This document shows positions 56,304 to 64,000 of a stretch of 64,000 nucleotides of DNA, piece by piece (position 1 is the stretch's first letter; every line of letters starts with the position of its first letter). The notes under the pieces are model-generated. The model did no database searches. It saw only the letters and a list, made by a program, of their open reading frames with translations, and was not told the origin of the DNA. The stretch is from the NCBI RefSeq assembly GCF_001428805.1, contig NZ_LMIS01000001.1:186001-250000 (forward strand), read 5' to 3'. Position numbers and translations under genes: made by a program. The stretch comes from Aeromicrobium sp. Root236 (GTDB lineage: Bacteria; Actinomycetota; Actinomycetes; Propionibacteriales; Nocardioidaceae).

Positions 56304-57770
56304 ATGTCAAGCAGTCTCGCCACACCCCACGTAGCACCACAGGTCGCCGTCAACGACATCGGCTCTGAGGAAGACTTCCTCGCCGCAATTGACCTCACCA
56401 TCAAGTACTTCAACGACGGCGACATCGTCGAAGGTGTCATCGTCAAGGTGGACCGTGACGAGGTTCTCCTCGACATCGGCTACAAGACCGAGGGCGTCAT
56501 CCCCTCCCGCGAACTTTCGATCAAGCACGATGTCGACCCCAACGAGGTCGTCTCCGTCGGCGACAACGTCGAGGCCCTCGTCCTCCAGAAGGAGGACAAG
56601 GAAGGCCGCCTCATCCTGTCCAAGAAGCGTGCGCAGTACGAGCGCGCGTGGGGCGACATCGAGAAGATCAAGGCCGAGGACGGCGTGGTCGAGGGCACCG
56701 TCATCGAGGTCGTCAAGGGCGGCCTGATCATGGACATCGGTCTGCGCGGCTTCCTGCCGGCTTCGCTGGTCGAGATGCGCCGCGTGCGCGACCTCGATCC
56801 CTACATCGGTCAGAAGATCGAGGCCAAGATCATCGAGCTCGACAAGAACCGCAACAACGTGGTCCTGTCGCGCCGTGCCTGGCTCGAGCAGACCCAGTCG
56901 GCCGTGCGCCAGAACTTCCTCACCGAGCTCCAGAAGGGGCAGGTCCGCAAGGGCGTCATCTCCTCGATCGTCAACTTCGGTGCGTTCGTGGACCTCGGCG
57001 GCGTCGACGGACTCGTCCACGTGTCCGAGCTGTCCTGGAAGCACATCGACCACCCCAACGAGGTCGTCCAGGTCGGCGACGAGGTCACCGTCGAGGTGCT
57101 CGACGTCGACATGGACCGCGAGCGTGTCTCGCTGTCGCTCAAGGCGACGCAGGAAGACCCGTGGCAGCACTTCGCCCGTACGCACCAGATCGGCCAGATC
57201 GTGCCGGGCAAGGCGACCAAGCTGGTCCCCTTCGGTGCGTTCGTCCGCGTCGAGGAGGGCATCGAGGGCCTCGTGCACATCTCCGAGCTCGCCGAGCGTC
57301 ACGTCGAGATCCCCGAGCAGGTCGTGCAGATCGGCGACAGCGTCATGGTCAAGATCATCGACATCGACCTCGAGCGTCGCCGCATCTCGCTGTCGCTCAA
57401 GCAGGCCAACGAGACCGAGGCCGCAGTCAGCGATGACTTCGACCCGACGCTCTACGGCATGACGTCGTCGTACGACGCCGACGGCAACTACATCTACCCC
57501 GAAGGTTTCGATCCCGAGACCGGCGAGTGGCAGGAAGGCTTCGACGAGGCCCGCGCCACGTGGGAGAAGCAGTACGCCGAGGCGCACGAGCGCTGGGAAG
57601 CCCACAAGAAGCAGATCGAGGAGGCCGAGAAGGCCGGCATCGAGGCTTCTGAGGCTGCCAACTACTCCTCGGACACCGCAGCCGGTGACGACGCCCCCCA
57701 GCAGGAGGGCTCACTGGCCTCGGACGAGGCGCTGCAGGCGCTCCGCGAGAAGCTCACGGGCGGCGAGTAA
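56304..57770 (+). CDS. rpsA: 30S ribosomal protein S1
   Basis: 488 residues with four S1 RNA-binding repeats, the usual actinobacterial number. The repeats are near residues 34-105 (GDIVEGVIVKVDRDEVLLDIG), 122-190 (GVVEGTVIEVVKGGLIMDIG), 207-275 (VRKGVISSIVNFGAFVDLGG) and 292-360 (VPGKATKLVPFGAFVRVEEG). The first two are the less conserved ribosome-binding repeats. The tail (from ~390) is acidic and probably disordered. It brings mRNAs to the 30S subunit, though leaderless messages, apparently common here, need it less. A strong terminator follows. Confidence 0.97.
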   Translation: MSSSLATPHVAPQVAVNDIGSEEDFLAAIDLTIKYFNDGDIVEGVIVKVDRDEVLLDIGYKTEGVIPSRELSIKHDVDPNEVVSVGDNVEALVLQKEDKEGRLILSKKRAQYERAWGDIEKIKAEDGVVEGTVIEVVKGGLIMDIGLRGFLPASLVEMRRVRDLDPYIGQKIEAKIIELDKNRNNVVLSRRAWLEQTQSAVRQNFLTELQKGQVRKGVISSIVNFGAFVDLGGVDGLVHVSELSWKHIDHPNEVVQVGDEVTVEVLDVDMDRERVSLSLKATQEDPWQHFARTHQIGQIVPGKATKLVPFGAFVRVEEGIEGLVHISELAERHVEIPEQVVQIGDSVMVKIIDIDLERRRISLSLKQANETEAAVSDDFDPTLYGMTSSYDADGNYIYPEGFDPETGEWQEGFDEARATWEKQYAEAHERWEAHKKQIEEAEKAGIEASEAANYSSDTAAGDDAPQQEGSLASDEALQALREKLTGGE

Positions 57771-57786
57771 CACCTCCCGCTCAACA

Positions 57787-57822
57787 CAAGAACCCCCGGT
57801 CCACGCGGACCGGGGGTTCTTG
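57787..57822. terminator. Bidirectional terminator after rpsA
   Basis: A perfect 16-bp stem (57787-57802 with 57807-57822) and a 4-nt loop, between rpsA and the convergent small gene at 57836. It starts with A-rich and ends with T-rich bases, so it fits both directions. Confidence 0.9.
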
Positions 57823-57835
57823 CGTTGGGAGGGGG

Positions 57836-57973
57836 TCAGACGAAGCTGTTCGGCGGGAACGAGTCCACGTGGCTGCGCGGACCGGGACGAGTTCCGTACC
57901 CGTCTTTCGGGATCAGCACGGCGAGTGCGACCCCGGTGGCGATGACCAGGAGCGTGATCAGGAGGATGAGCAT
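57836..57973 (-). CDS. Small single-pass membrane protein
   Basis: 45 residues: LILLITLLVIATGVALAVLI forms one membrane segment, then a short Pro/Ser-rich tail (DGYGTRPGPRSHVDSFPP). The initiator is ATG. It is divergent from the GlxA-type regulator, with a strong palindrome between them. No family recognised, but the clean hydrophobic start and its place between a terminator and an operator-like dyad support a real gene. Confidence 0.55.
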   Translation of the reverse strand: MLILLITLLVIATGVALAVLIPKDGYGTRPGPRSHVDSFPPNSFV

Positions 57974-57994
57974 GGCAGTAATTCTCGTCCCGCT

Positions 57995-58022
57995 GCGTTC
58001 CTGCCACCAGTGGCAGGAACGC
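57995..58022. promoter_or_regulatory. Perfect palindrome between divergent genes
   Basis: GCGTTCCTGCCAC, a 2-nt centre, then its exact reverse complement (13-bp arms, 28 bp in all). It lies in the 93-bp gap between the small membrane gene (57973, minus) and the regulator gene (58067, plus). It looks like an operator for a dimeric regulator. Confidence 0.6.
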
Positions 58023-58054
58023 CAGTATGCGTTGATTTTCTGCCATCCATCTGC

Positions 58055-58066
58055 GATGCTCGCTGC
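58055..58066 (+). promoter_or_regulatory. Leaderless promoter of the GlxA-type regulator
   Basis: GATGCT at 58055-58060 (NANNNT form), 6 nt, then ATG at 58067. Confidence 0.5.
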
Positions 58067-59044
58067 ATGAAGACCGTTGCAGTCGTGGTGCAGGACGGCG
58101 CCGAGCCCTTCGGCCTGGGATCCATCTGTGAGGTGTGGGCCGAGCCCTATCACCCCGAGGACGACAACCCGGTGTTCGACTTCCGCGTGTGCACGCCGCG
58201 GCCCGGCCGGGTGCGCGGACGGGCCGGCTTCGATCTGCACGTCGAGCACGGCCTCGACGCGATCGAGGACGCCGACCTGGTCTGCTTCTCGCCCAAGCAC
58301 GAGTACCTCGACTTCGACCCTCTGGTGCTCGATGCCGCCCGCGAGACGTACGAGCGCGGTGCGCTGGTCTACGCCCACTGCTCGGCGGCCTTCATGCTCG
58401 CGGAGGCCGGCCTGCTCGATGGCCGCGAGTGCACGACCCACTGGCGCTACACGGATCGCATGGCGCGGATGTACCCCAAGGCGATCGTCCGGCCCGACGT
58501 CCTCTACGTCCAGGAGGACAACATCATGACCGGTGCCGGCTCCGCCGCCGGCATCGACGCCTCGCTGCACATCATGCGGCAGATGTACGGCGCCAAGGTC
58601 GCGACGACGACGGCTCGCCGCATCGTCGTGCCGCCGCACCGCGACGGCGGACAGGCCCAGTTCATCCGTACGCCGATGGGCCAGACCGAGGCCGACACGC
58701 TCGCGCCGCTGCTGGCGTGGGCCAGCGACCACCTCGACGAGCCGCTCTCGGTCGAGAAGCTGGCGGCCCAGGCGCACATGTCGCCGCGTACGTTCGCGCG
58801 CCGGTTCCGCGACGAGACGGGCACGACGCCGCTCCAGTGGCTGACGAGCCAGCGACTCGCGAACGCCGAGGAGCTGCTCGAGAACTCGGCCCTGTCGGTC
58901 GAGCAGATCGCCTCGCGGGTGGGCTTCGGCAACGCAGCCACCCTGCGCCACCACTTCTCGACCGCCCGGGGGACCACCCCTCAGCTGTACCGCAAGACCT
59001 TCACCTGCGTGGACGAGCCCGACCGCGTCGATGAAGCCGTCTGA
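58067..59044 (+). CDS. GlxA-family AraC-type transcriptional regulator
   Basis: 325 residues. The N-terminal DJ-1/PfpI-like domain (about residues 1-190) begins TVAVVVQDGAEPFGLGSICEVW and has YAHCSAAFMLAEAGLLDG at the nucleophile-elbow position and AGSAAGIDASLHIMR. The C-terminal AraC DNA-binding domain (about residues 220-320) has two HTHs: LSVEKLAAQAHMSPRTFARRF and LSVEQIASRVGFGNAATLRHHF. Such regulators respond to small nitrogenous metabolites, but the ligand is unknown. The perfect palindrome upstream may be its own operator. Confidence 0.9.
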   Translation: MKTVAVVVQDGAEPFGLGSICEVWAEPYHPEDDNPVFDFRVCTPRPGRVRGRAGFDLHVEHGLDAIEDADLVCFSPKHEYLDFDPLVLDAARETYERGALVYAHCSAAFMLAEAGLLDGRECTTHWRYTDRMARMYPKAIVRPDVLYVQEDNIMTGAGSAAGIDASLHIMRQMYGAKVATTTARRIVVPPHRDGGQAQFIRTPMGQTEADTLAPLLAWASDHLDEPLSVEKLAAQAHMSPRTFARRFRDETGTTPLQWLTSQRLANAEELLENSALSVEQIASRVGFGNAATLRHHFSTARGTTPQLYRKTFTCVDEPDRVDEAV

Positions 59045-59078
59045 CCGCCCGATCCCGGCCCTGGTACGACGCGAGCGA

Positions 59079-59090
59079 TACAGTCTGACC
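59079..59090 (+). promoter_or_regulatory. Leaderless promoter of the PAP2 gene
   Basis: TACAGT at 59079-59084, 6 nt, then GTG at 59091. It lies past the stop of the regulator gene and decides the start. Confidence 0.65.
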
Positions 59091-60134
59091 GTGCGCAGAT
59101 CCGGTTTGGAGTTCAGCTCCGCGCTTGCGGTGGCGACTCTCGTCGCAGCTCTCGTGATGGCGCAGTCCCTCAATCTCGGGTTCCACGACCCTGACGGCTC
59201 GGTCGGGCCGACCTTCGTGTTGCTGCCGCTGATCGTCCTGCTGGCCCTCGTCCTCGACGTGGTCCCGCGTGCCGTCCTGCGCGCCCAGTCGTGGCGCGCG
59301 GTCCGCGGTGCGATCGCCCAGGTCTGGCGCGAGCGGTGGCCGGCGACCAACCTGCGGTTCATGGTGATCGGCCTCATCGGCTGGTACGTCACGTATGCGT
59401 CGGTGCGCAACCTCAAGGGCTTCGTGCCGTTCGCCAACCACGAGCTCTACGACCACGACCTGTCCCGGATCGATCGCGCGATGTTCGGCGGCCACCAGCC
59501 CGCGGTGGTGCTGCACGACCTCCTCGGCACGACGGTCGCGGCGCACGTCCTGTCGTTCTTCTACATCGTCTGGATCGTCGCGCTCCCGGCCTCGCTCGCC
59601 GTGGCACTGGTGTGGGCCCGCCGCGACCGCATCAGCTCGTGGTGGGTCACCGCGGTGTCGGTCGACTGGGTCATCGGGGTCGCTCTCAACTTCGCGCTGC
59701 CGACTCTCGGCCCGATCTACGACCGCCCCGGCGACTTCAGCGGTCTGGCCGACACCTCGACCACGGCCCTGCAGCAGTCGATGTGGACCGAGCGCCTCCA
59801 GGTCCTCGCGGACCCGGCGCACACCAACACGGTCCAGAACATCGCCGCGTTCGCGTCGCTGCACGTCGCGATCGCCACCACGGCCTGTCTCGTCGCCCAG
59901 CGCGCCGGGCTGCACCGGGCCGTCGTGTGGGGGCTGCGTGCGTTCCTCGGCATCACCATGGTGGCCACGGTCTACTTCGGCTGGCACTACGTCTCCGACG
60001 TCCTCGCCGGCCTGCTGCTCGGCTTCGTCGGTGCGTGGGTGGGCGAGAAGTTCGCTGCGCCGGACCAGGTCGCCGAGCCCGAGGCCTCAGAGCTCAGTAC
60101 GGCGGACCTTGCCGGTCGCAGTACGCGGCAGTGA
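59091..60134 (+). CDS. PAP2-superfamily membrane phosphatase/transferase (Aur1-like)
   Basis: 347 residues with about six membrane segments. The PAP2 motifs are partial: FASLHVAIATT (C2, catalytic His after S-L) and GWHYVSDVLAGLLLG (C3, His and Asp). This is the pattern of the Aur1/inositol-phosphoryl-transferase-like subgroup. It may handle phospholipid or polyprenyl-phosphate head groups in the membrane; the substrate is unknown. The last 48 bases overlap the 3' end of the ligase gene on the other strand. Confidence 0.85.
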   Translation: MRRSGLEFSSALAVATLVAALVMAQSLNLGFHDPDGSVGPTFVLLPLIVLLALVLDVVPRAVLRAQSWRAVRGAIAQVWRERWPATNLRFMVIGLIGWYVTYASVRNLKGFVPFANHELYDHDLSRIDRAMFGGHQPAVVLHDLLGTTVAAHVLSFFYIVWIVALPASLAVALVWARRDRISSWWVTAVSVDWVIGVALNFALPTLGPIYDRPGDFSGLADTSTTALQQSMWTERLQVLADPAHTNTVQNIAAFASLHVAIATTACLVAQRAGLHRAVVWGLRAFLGITMVATVYFGWHYVSDVLAGLLLGFVGAWVGEKFAAPDQVAEPEASELSTADLAGRSTRQ

Positions 60135-61454
60135 TGCAACCCGCTCGTACGTCTTCGGTCGCTTGGGCGGCGCGAGGCGTTCGGCCGCGAGTGCCCGCAG
60201 CGTCTCCTCGGTGACGTCGCCGACGTACACGGCGCACACCCGTTGGCCCCAGTCCGGGTCGTCGCGACCGAACACCGCGAGGTCGACCAGGCCGTCCGCG
60301 TCCTCCAGGGCGGCCTCGACCTCAGCGGGGTAGACGTTCACGCCGCCGCTGATGATCAGGTCCTCGCGCCTGGAGTCGAGGTACACGTAGCCGTCCTCGA
60401 CGCGGCCCAGGTCACCGACCGTGAATGCCGGCCCGTCGGGTGTCTCCTTCCAGACGGCCTGTGTCTTCTCGGGGGCGTTCCAGTACGTGAACCGGGCCCA
60501 CTCGGGCACGGCGCACCACAGCTGTCCGTCGTCGTCGGCGGACACGACGCGGCCCGGCCTCGATCGCCCGACGGTGCCGGGGCGAGCGATCCATTCCGGC
60601 GCCGGGCACGCGGTGAACTGCCCCTCCGTCGAGCCGTAGAACTCCCAGACGACGTCGACCCCGAACGTGTCGTGCGCACGTCGGCGTACGGGCTCGGGGC
60701 ACGGCGCTCCCGCGTGCGCGACGAGACGGAACGACGAGGCGTCGAGCGTGGCGTCGTGCTCGTCGAGCCATGCGAACAGCCTCTGGAGGTGGGCCGGCAC
60801 GCAGAACATCGAGGTGGGACGCAGGTCGGCCACGGCCTGGACGAATGCCTGCGGCTCGAATGCCGGCAGGACCGCGATCGAGCCGCCGGCGAGCAGCGTG
60901 CCCATCGCGAACCGCAACGGCGCCGAGTGATAGATCGGGGACACCACCAGGTCGAGATCGCCGGGCGCGAAGCCCCACAGGTCGCGTTCCTCAGACACGA
61001 GCGCGGCTGCGTGCTCGGGTGACAGCGCACCTGACCAGACGCCTTTGGGCTTCCCTGTGGTGCCGGAGGTGAAGTGCATCGGCCGGCAGCGCGGCCAGTC
61101 GTCGAGCTCGACCGCGTCGCCGCCGAGCAGCGCCGCGAGGCCGGCTGCGTCGTCGATGACCGTCGCCGGCTGGACGTCGCGGATGATCGCGTCACGTTCG
61201 TACGCCGTGAGCCTGGGGTCCAGCGGGACCGGGACGATGCCCGTCCTTGCCGCGCCGAGGACGACGTTCACGTAGTCGGCGGAGCCCGGGACGCTGAGCA
61301 CGACCCGGTCGCCCGCACGGGCGCCGCCGGCGAGCAACGCCCCGGCGACCCGGCGTTGGGCGGACTCGCTCTCGGCGGCAGTGAGGACGTCGGGCACCCG
61401 GAACCTTCCACATCGTGAGACATCAGTCACGCCGGTCAGCGGGGATGTGGGCAT
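60087..61454 (-). CDS. AMP-forming acyl-CoA synthetase/ligase
   Basis: 455 residues, shorter than typical (about 500-550). ANL superfamily motifs in order: HFTSGTTGKPKGVWSG (phosphate loop), WEFYGSTEGQF, GDLGRVEDGYVYLDSR, and LIISGGVNVYPAEVEAAL (hinge and CoA region). PRTATGKVRR then gives the catalytic Lys near the C-terminus. It activates a carboxylic acid to acyl-AMP and then acyl-CoA; the acid is unknown. The start at the ATG at 61454 is chosen because a CATACT -10 (minus strand) lies about 22 bp upstream. Its end overlaps the PAP2 gene tail to tail. Confidence 0.88.
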   Translation of the reverse strand: MPTSPLTGVTDVSRCGRFRVPDVLTAAESESAQRRVAGALLAGGARAGDRVVLSVPGSADYVNVVLGAARTGIVPVPLDPRLTAYERDAIIRDVQPATVIDDAAGLAALLGGDAVELDDWPRCRPMHFTSGTTGKPKGVWSGALSPEHAAALVSEERDLWGFAPGDLDLVVSPIYHSAPLRFAMGTLLAGGSIAVLPAFEPQAFVQAVADLRPTSMFCVPAHLQRLFAWLDEHDATLDASSFRLVAHAGAPCPEPVRRRAHDTFGVDVVWEFYGSTEGQFTACPAPEWIARPGTVGRSRPGRVVSADDDGQLWCAVPEWARFTYWNAPEKTQAVWKETPDGPAFTVGDLGRVEDGYVYLDSRREDLIISGGVNVYPAEVEAALEDADGLVDLAVFGRDDPDWGQRVCAVYVGDVTEETLRALAAERLAPPKRPKTYERVASLPRTATGKVRRTEL

Positions 61455-61533
61455 CCGATGTGAACCGACGCACAAAGTATGCTTCACTCGAACGCTGAGT
61501 CAGACTTTCGTCTACGCACTAGGTGGTCCATCC

Positions 61534-62364
61534 GTGGCAGATCTTCGCCACCGGCATGCTCGCAAGGCGCCCCGTCGCCTGCACATCTCTCGCGCGATCC
61601 TCCCGACCGCCGGCCTGCTCACCCTGGCTGCGGCCGGCGCACTGGTGGTCGCGCACGACGGCACCGCGCCCGCCGCGGCAACCGCGCAGCCCAAGCAGGA
61701 CCTGTTCGCGGTGTCCGCGGCCGAGAAGTCGACGGCGGTCAGCCGCAGCGCCGAGCGCGCCCCGCTGACCAACGAAGCCGCCGCCGAGGCCAAGGTCACC
61801 GGCACCCGCTACGCCGTCGCCGCGCTCGAGGTGCACGCCGCGGCCAAGAGCTCGTCGCCGGTCCTCGCCAAGGTCGCCTCCGGCGAGACCGTCGACATCA
61901 CCGGCGTCAAGCAGGGCGCATGGGCCCAGATCATCCACAAGGGCCTGCCACGGTGGGTCGAGGCCAAGAGCCTGGTCAAGGAGATGCCGCTCGGCACCTC
62001 CCCGTGTGCGTCGGGCTCCGCGTCCGAGCGCGGCCTGCAGCCGGACACGATCAAGGTCCATCGCGCCGTGTGCGCGAAGTTCCCCTCGATCGTCCGCTAC
62101 GGCGGCGTCTCGGGCCGTGGTGAGCACGCCACCGGGCAGGCGCTCGACATCATGGTCGGCAACGGCAACCCCCTCGGCTACAAGGTCGCGGCGTTCCTTC
62201 AGGAGCACCGTGCCGAGCTCGGCATCGAGTACCTCATCTGGCACCAGCACATCTGGCGCCCCGCCACGTCAGGCGCCTGGCGCAGCATGTCGGATCGTGG
62301 CAGCCCCACGGCCAACCACATGGACCACGTGCACGTCACCACCTACGGCAACGCCGCGGGCTAG
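61534..62364 (+). CDS. Exported SH3/M15-like cell-wall protein
   Basis: 276 residues. A basic N-terminus (RHRHARKAPRRLH) leads into one membrane or signal segment near AILPTAGLLTLAAAGALVVA. An SH3-like bacterial domain follows (residues ~90-145: ALEVHAAAKSSSPVLAKVAS). The C-terminal domain (~160-275) contains YGGVSGRGEHATGQALDIM and NHMDHVHVTTYG. Its His, Asp and terminal His resemble the metal site of M15-type peptidoglycan carboxypeptidases (ARB_07466-like). It probably acts on or binds the cell wall. The GTG at 61534 is preferred; longer readings would include promoter sequence. coaE follows 6 bp later. Confidence 0.82.
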   Translation: MADLRHRHARKAPRRLHISRAILPTAGLLTLAAAGALVVAHDGTAPAAATAQPKQDLFAVSAAEKSTAVSRSAERAPLTNEAAAEAKVTGTRYAVAALEVHAAAKSSSPVLAKVASGETVDITGVKQGAWAQIIHKGLPRWVEAKSLVKEMPLGTSPCASGSASERGLQPDTIKVHRAVCAKFPSIVRYGGVSGRGEHATGQALDIMVGNGNPLGYKVAAFLQEHRAELGIEYLIWHQHIWRPATSGAWRSMSDRGSPTANHMDHVHVTTYGNAAG

Positions 62365-62370
62365 GCGTAC

Positions 62371-62973
62371 GTGCTGAGGGTCGGGCTCACCGGCGGGATC
62401 GGATCCGGCAAGAGCACCGTCAGTGCACTGCTGGCTGACCATGGTGCCGTCGTCATCGACTACGACCTGCTCGCGCGGGAGGCTGTCGAGCCGGGCAGCC
62501 CGGGCCTCGAGGCGATAGCGCAGCGGTTCGGCTCCGGAGTCATCGCCGCCGACGGCAGCCTCGACCGGCCGGCGCTCGCTGCGATCGTGTTCGCCGATCC
62601 GGCGGCGCTGACCGACCTCAACGCGATCACGCACCCCGCGATCTGGGAGCTGGCCGCCGCACGCGAGGCCGCCGCAGGTCCTGACGCGATCGTCGTGCAC
62701 GACAACCCGTTGTTGGTCGAGATGGGCGCGGCGCAGCATTGCGACGTCGTCGTGGTCGTCGACGTGCCCGAGGACGTCCAGATCGCTCGGTTGATCGACA
62801 CGCGAGGGATGTCGGACAGCGAGGCGCGCGCCCGCATCGCCGCGCAGGCCTCCAGACAACAAAGGACCGGCGTCGCCGATCTGGTGATCGACAACACCGG
62901 TCCGTTGGACGAGCTCGCCCGAATCGTCGGGGGCACGTGGGACGAGCTCGTGTCCAGGGCGGCCTCGGCCTAG
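62371..62973 (+). CDS. coaE: Dephospho-CoA kinase
   Basis: 200 residues, last step of CoA synthesis. P-loop GLTGGIGSGKSTVSALLADHG, VIDYDLLAREAVEPGSPG for substrate binding, HPAIWELAAAREAAAG, and DNPLLVEMGAAQHCD (Asn replaces the usual Val or Ile before PLL). A GTG start lies 6 bp after the upstream stop. Its TAG shares bases with the stop of the convergent sigma factor gene (CTAG at 62970-62973). Confidence 0.95.
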   Translation: MLRVGLTGGIGSGKSTVSALLADHGAVVIDYDLLAREAVEPGSPGLEAIAQRFGSGVIAADGSLDRPALAAIVFADPAALTDLNAITHPAIWELAAAREAAAGPDAIVVHDNPLLVEMGAAQHCDVVVVVDVPEDVQIARLIDTRGMSDSEARARIAAQASRQQRTGVADLVIDNTGPLDELARIVGGTWDELVSRAASA

Positions 62974-63917
62974 GCGGCGAGGTCCGGATCCGCGATGCGC
63001 CGCAGCGTCGCCAGCGCCTCACGCTCGAGCTGACGTACGCGCTCGGCCGAGATGCCGTGCCGCTTGCCGATGTCGGCGAGCTTCTGCTGGCGACCGTCGA
63101 GCAGGCCATAGCGCGCTCGGACGATGTCAGCCTCACGATCGCCGAGATGATCGACCAGGGTCGAGATCAGGTGCCGCGACTCGTCGTCGAGCACCGCGAA
63201 GTCGGGTCCGGGCTGCGTCTCGCGGGCGATCAGGTCACCCAGCGAGGTGTCGCCGTCCTCGTCGACGGGGGAGTCGAGGCTGACGTGGTCACGTCCCCAC
63301 GACATCAGGTCGATGACGCGATCGACGTCCATGCCGAGCTCGAGGGCGATCTCCTGCGGCTCCGGGTCGTAGCCGAGCTGGCGCTCCAGGTTGCGGCGCG
63401 CGGCCGTCACCTGGTTGAGCTCCTCGACCACGTGCACCGGAAGGCGTACGACACGGGCCTGCTGCGCGATGCCACGGGTGATCGCCTGGCGTACCCACCA
63501 CGTGGCGTACGTCGAGAACTTGAACCCCTTGGCGTAGTCGAACTTCTCGACGGCGCGGATCAGGCCGGTGTTGCCCTCCTGGACCAGGTCGAGCATCGGC
63601 ATCGCCGAACGCCCGTACTTGCGGGCGATCGAGACGACGAGGCGCAGGTTGGCCTGGATGAACTCCTGGACCGCCCGGTCTCCCTCGTCGGCGAGCCATT
63701 GCAGCTCTTCCTCGGTCGCGAACTTGGGCGCGCCGCCCTTGCGACGGCCCACGCGGCCCTCCTCGAGGAGATGTCGGGCGAACAGCCCGGCCTCCACGGT
63801 CTTGCTGAGCTCGACCTCGCGCTCGGCATCGAGCAGGGGAGTGCGGGCAATCTCGGCCAGGTACATGCCGACGCTGTCCTTGCCCTCGATGTTGGTGTTG
63901 CCGTTTCGTGCGCTCAC
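62970..63917 (-). CDS. sigB: Group 2 RNA polymerase sigma factor (SigB/HrdD type)
   Basis: 315 residues. Region 1.2 (DSVGMYLAEIARTPLLDAEREVELS), region 2 (AVQEFIQANLRLVVSIARKYG; core and -10 binding DLVQEGNTGLIRAVEKFD and FSTYATWWVRQAITR), region 3 (VHVVEELNQV) and region 4.2 (LADIGKRHGISAERVRQLERE). It lacks the long region 1.1 of the primary sigma factor. Close relatives are M. tuberculosis SigB and Streptomyces HrdD. The GTG start has GGGAGG 6 nt upstream. A SigR/SigH-type promoter lies just before it. Confidence 0.92.
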   Translation of the reverse strand: MSARNGNTNIEGKDSVGMYLAEIARTPLLDAEREVELSKTVEAGLFARHLLEEGRVGRRKGGAPKFATEEELQWLADEGDRAVQEFIQANLRLVVSIARKYGRSAMPMLDLVQEGNTGLIRAVEKFDYAKGFKFSTYATWWVRQAITRGIAQQARVVRLPVHVVEELNQVTAARRNLERQLGYDPEPQEIALELGMDVDRVIDLMSWGRDHVSLDSPVDEDGDTSLGDLIARETQPGPDFAVLDDESRHLISTLVDHLGDREADIVRARYGLLDGRQQKLADIGKRHGISAERVRQLEREALATLRRIADPDLAA

Positions 63918-63950
63918 CGTGCGCCTCCCATCAGTGTCTGTACTGATCAG

Positions 63951-63976
63951 AACGCTTTCGGTACCCCAAGGATTCC
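63951..63976 (-). promoter_or_regulatory. SigR/SigH-type (ECF) promoter of sigB
   Basis: On the minus strand GGAAT (63972-63976) and GTT (63951-63953) are separated by exactly 18 bp, the consensus of thiol-stress ECF sigma factors. Transcription would start about 26 nt before the GTG. The same class of promoter drives hrdD in Streptomyces and sigB in mycobacteria. Confidence 0.65.
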
Positions 63977-64000
63977 GCTCTCAGTCGCTTCTTAGGAGCG

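Noticed and set aside
61455..61533. c-di-AMP (ydaO) riboswitch before the SH3/M15-like cell-wall gene
   Set aside because: The divergent gap is under 80 bp and shared with the ligase promoter, too short for that riboswitch; no matching core seen.

Overview
The window is high-GC DNA with almost no non-coding space (no gene-free stretch above 300 bases). Gene content points to an actinobacterium: PriA in the HisA position, a PdtaR/Rv1626-type ANTAR regulator, a Trp-operon membrane protein, an HGxxPAAW small protein, four-domain RpsA, and many GTG starts that look leaderless. Gene order (rluD-dnaE, his genes, trpCBA-lgt, gltBD, pyk, polA, rpsA, coaE, group 2 sigma factor) suggests Propionibacteriales/Nocardioidaceae, perhaps Aeromicrobium or Nocardioides. 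The genus is inference.

Layout. 1-5.7 kb: 3' end of an RluD-type pseudouridine synthase, a TetR/MFS drug-efflux pair, an AlaA-type aminotransferase, an unrecognised helical protein and a DUF1801 protein. 5.8-10.3 kb: dnaE, a small membrane protein, ybaK. 10.4-21.8 kb: histidine genes hisD-C-B-(micro-ORF)-H, priA, hisF, hisI. The set is interrupted by opposite-strand genes and by a heterodimeric ABC exporter. 21.8-28.7 kb: tryptophan region (Trp membrane protein, HGxxPAAW protein, a cluster of proline-rich DUF4190-type proteins, trpC, trpB, trpA) and lgt. No trpE or trpF is present; PriA is expected to supply the TrpF activity. 28.7-37.2 kb: VIT1/CCC1-type transporter, gltBD, pyk. 37.2-38.8 kb: a membrane protein with a probable C-terminal frameshift, tRNA-Leu(CAA), pdtaR. 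38.9-45.4 kb: branched-chain amino acid uptake (livK facing livHMGF). Between them sits a one-gene cassette bounded by 75-bp inverted repeats. 45.5-54.8 kb: DUF554 protein, GNAT, polA, lipoprotein, flippase, and a membrane protein/repeat protein pair. 54.8-64 kb: M18 aminopeptidase, rpsA, GlxA-type regulator, PAP2 enzyme, acyl-CoA ligase, SH3/M15-like cell-wall protein, coaE, SigB/HrdD-type sigma factor.

How the genes work together: most of the window is central metabolism. Histidine and tryptophan synthesis are linked through PriA, nitrogen enters through GltBD, and the Liv system imports branched-chain amino acids. Three observations stand out. First, a wHTH/nuclease-like gene lies between two 75-bp inverted repeats whose hairpins are kept by a compensatory base change. 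Second, a TANNNT-like -10 element lies 6-7 nt from the start codon of more than a dozen genes, which indicates leaderless transcription and decides several starts. Third, the terminal sigma factor gene has an exact GGAAT-N18-GTT (SigR/SigH-type) promoter. No CRISPR array, transposase, prophage or rRNA gene was seen.
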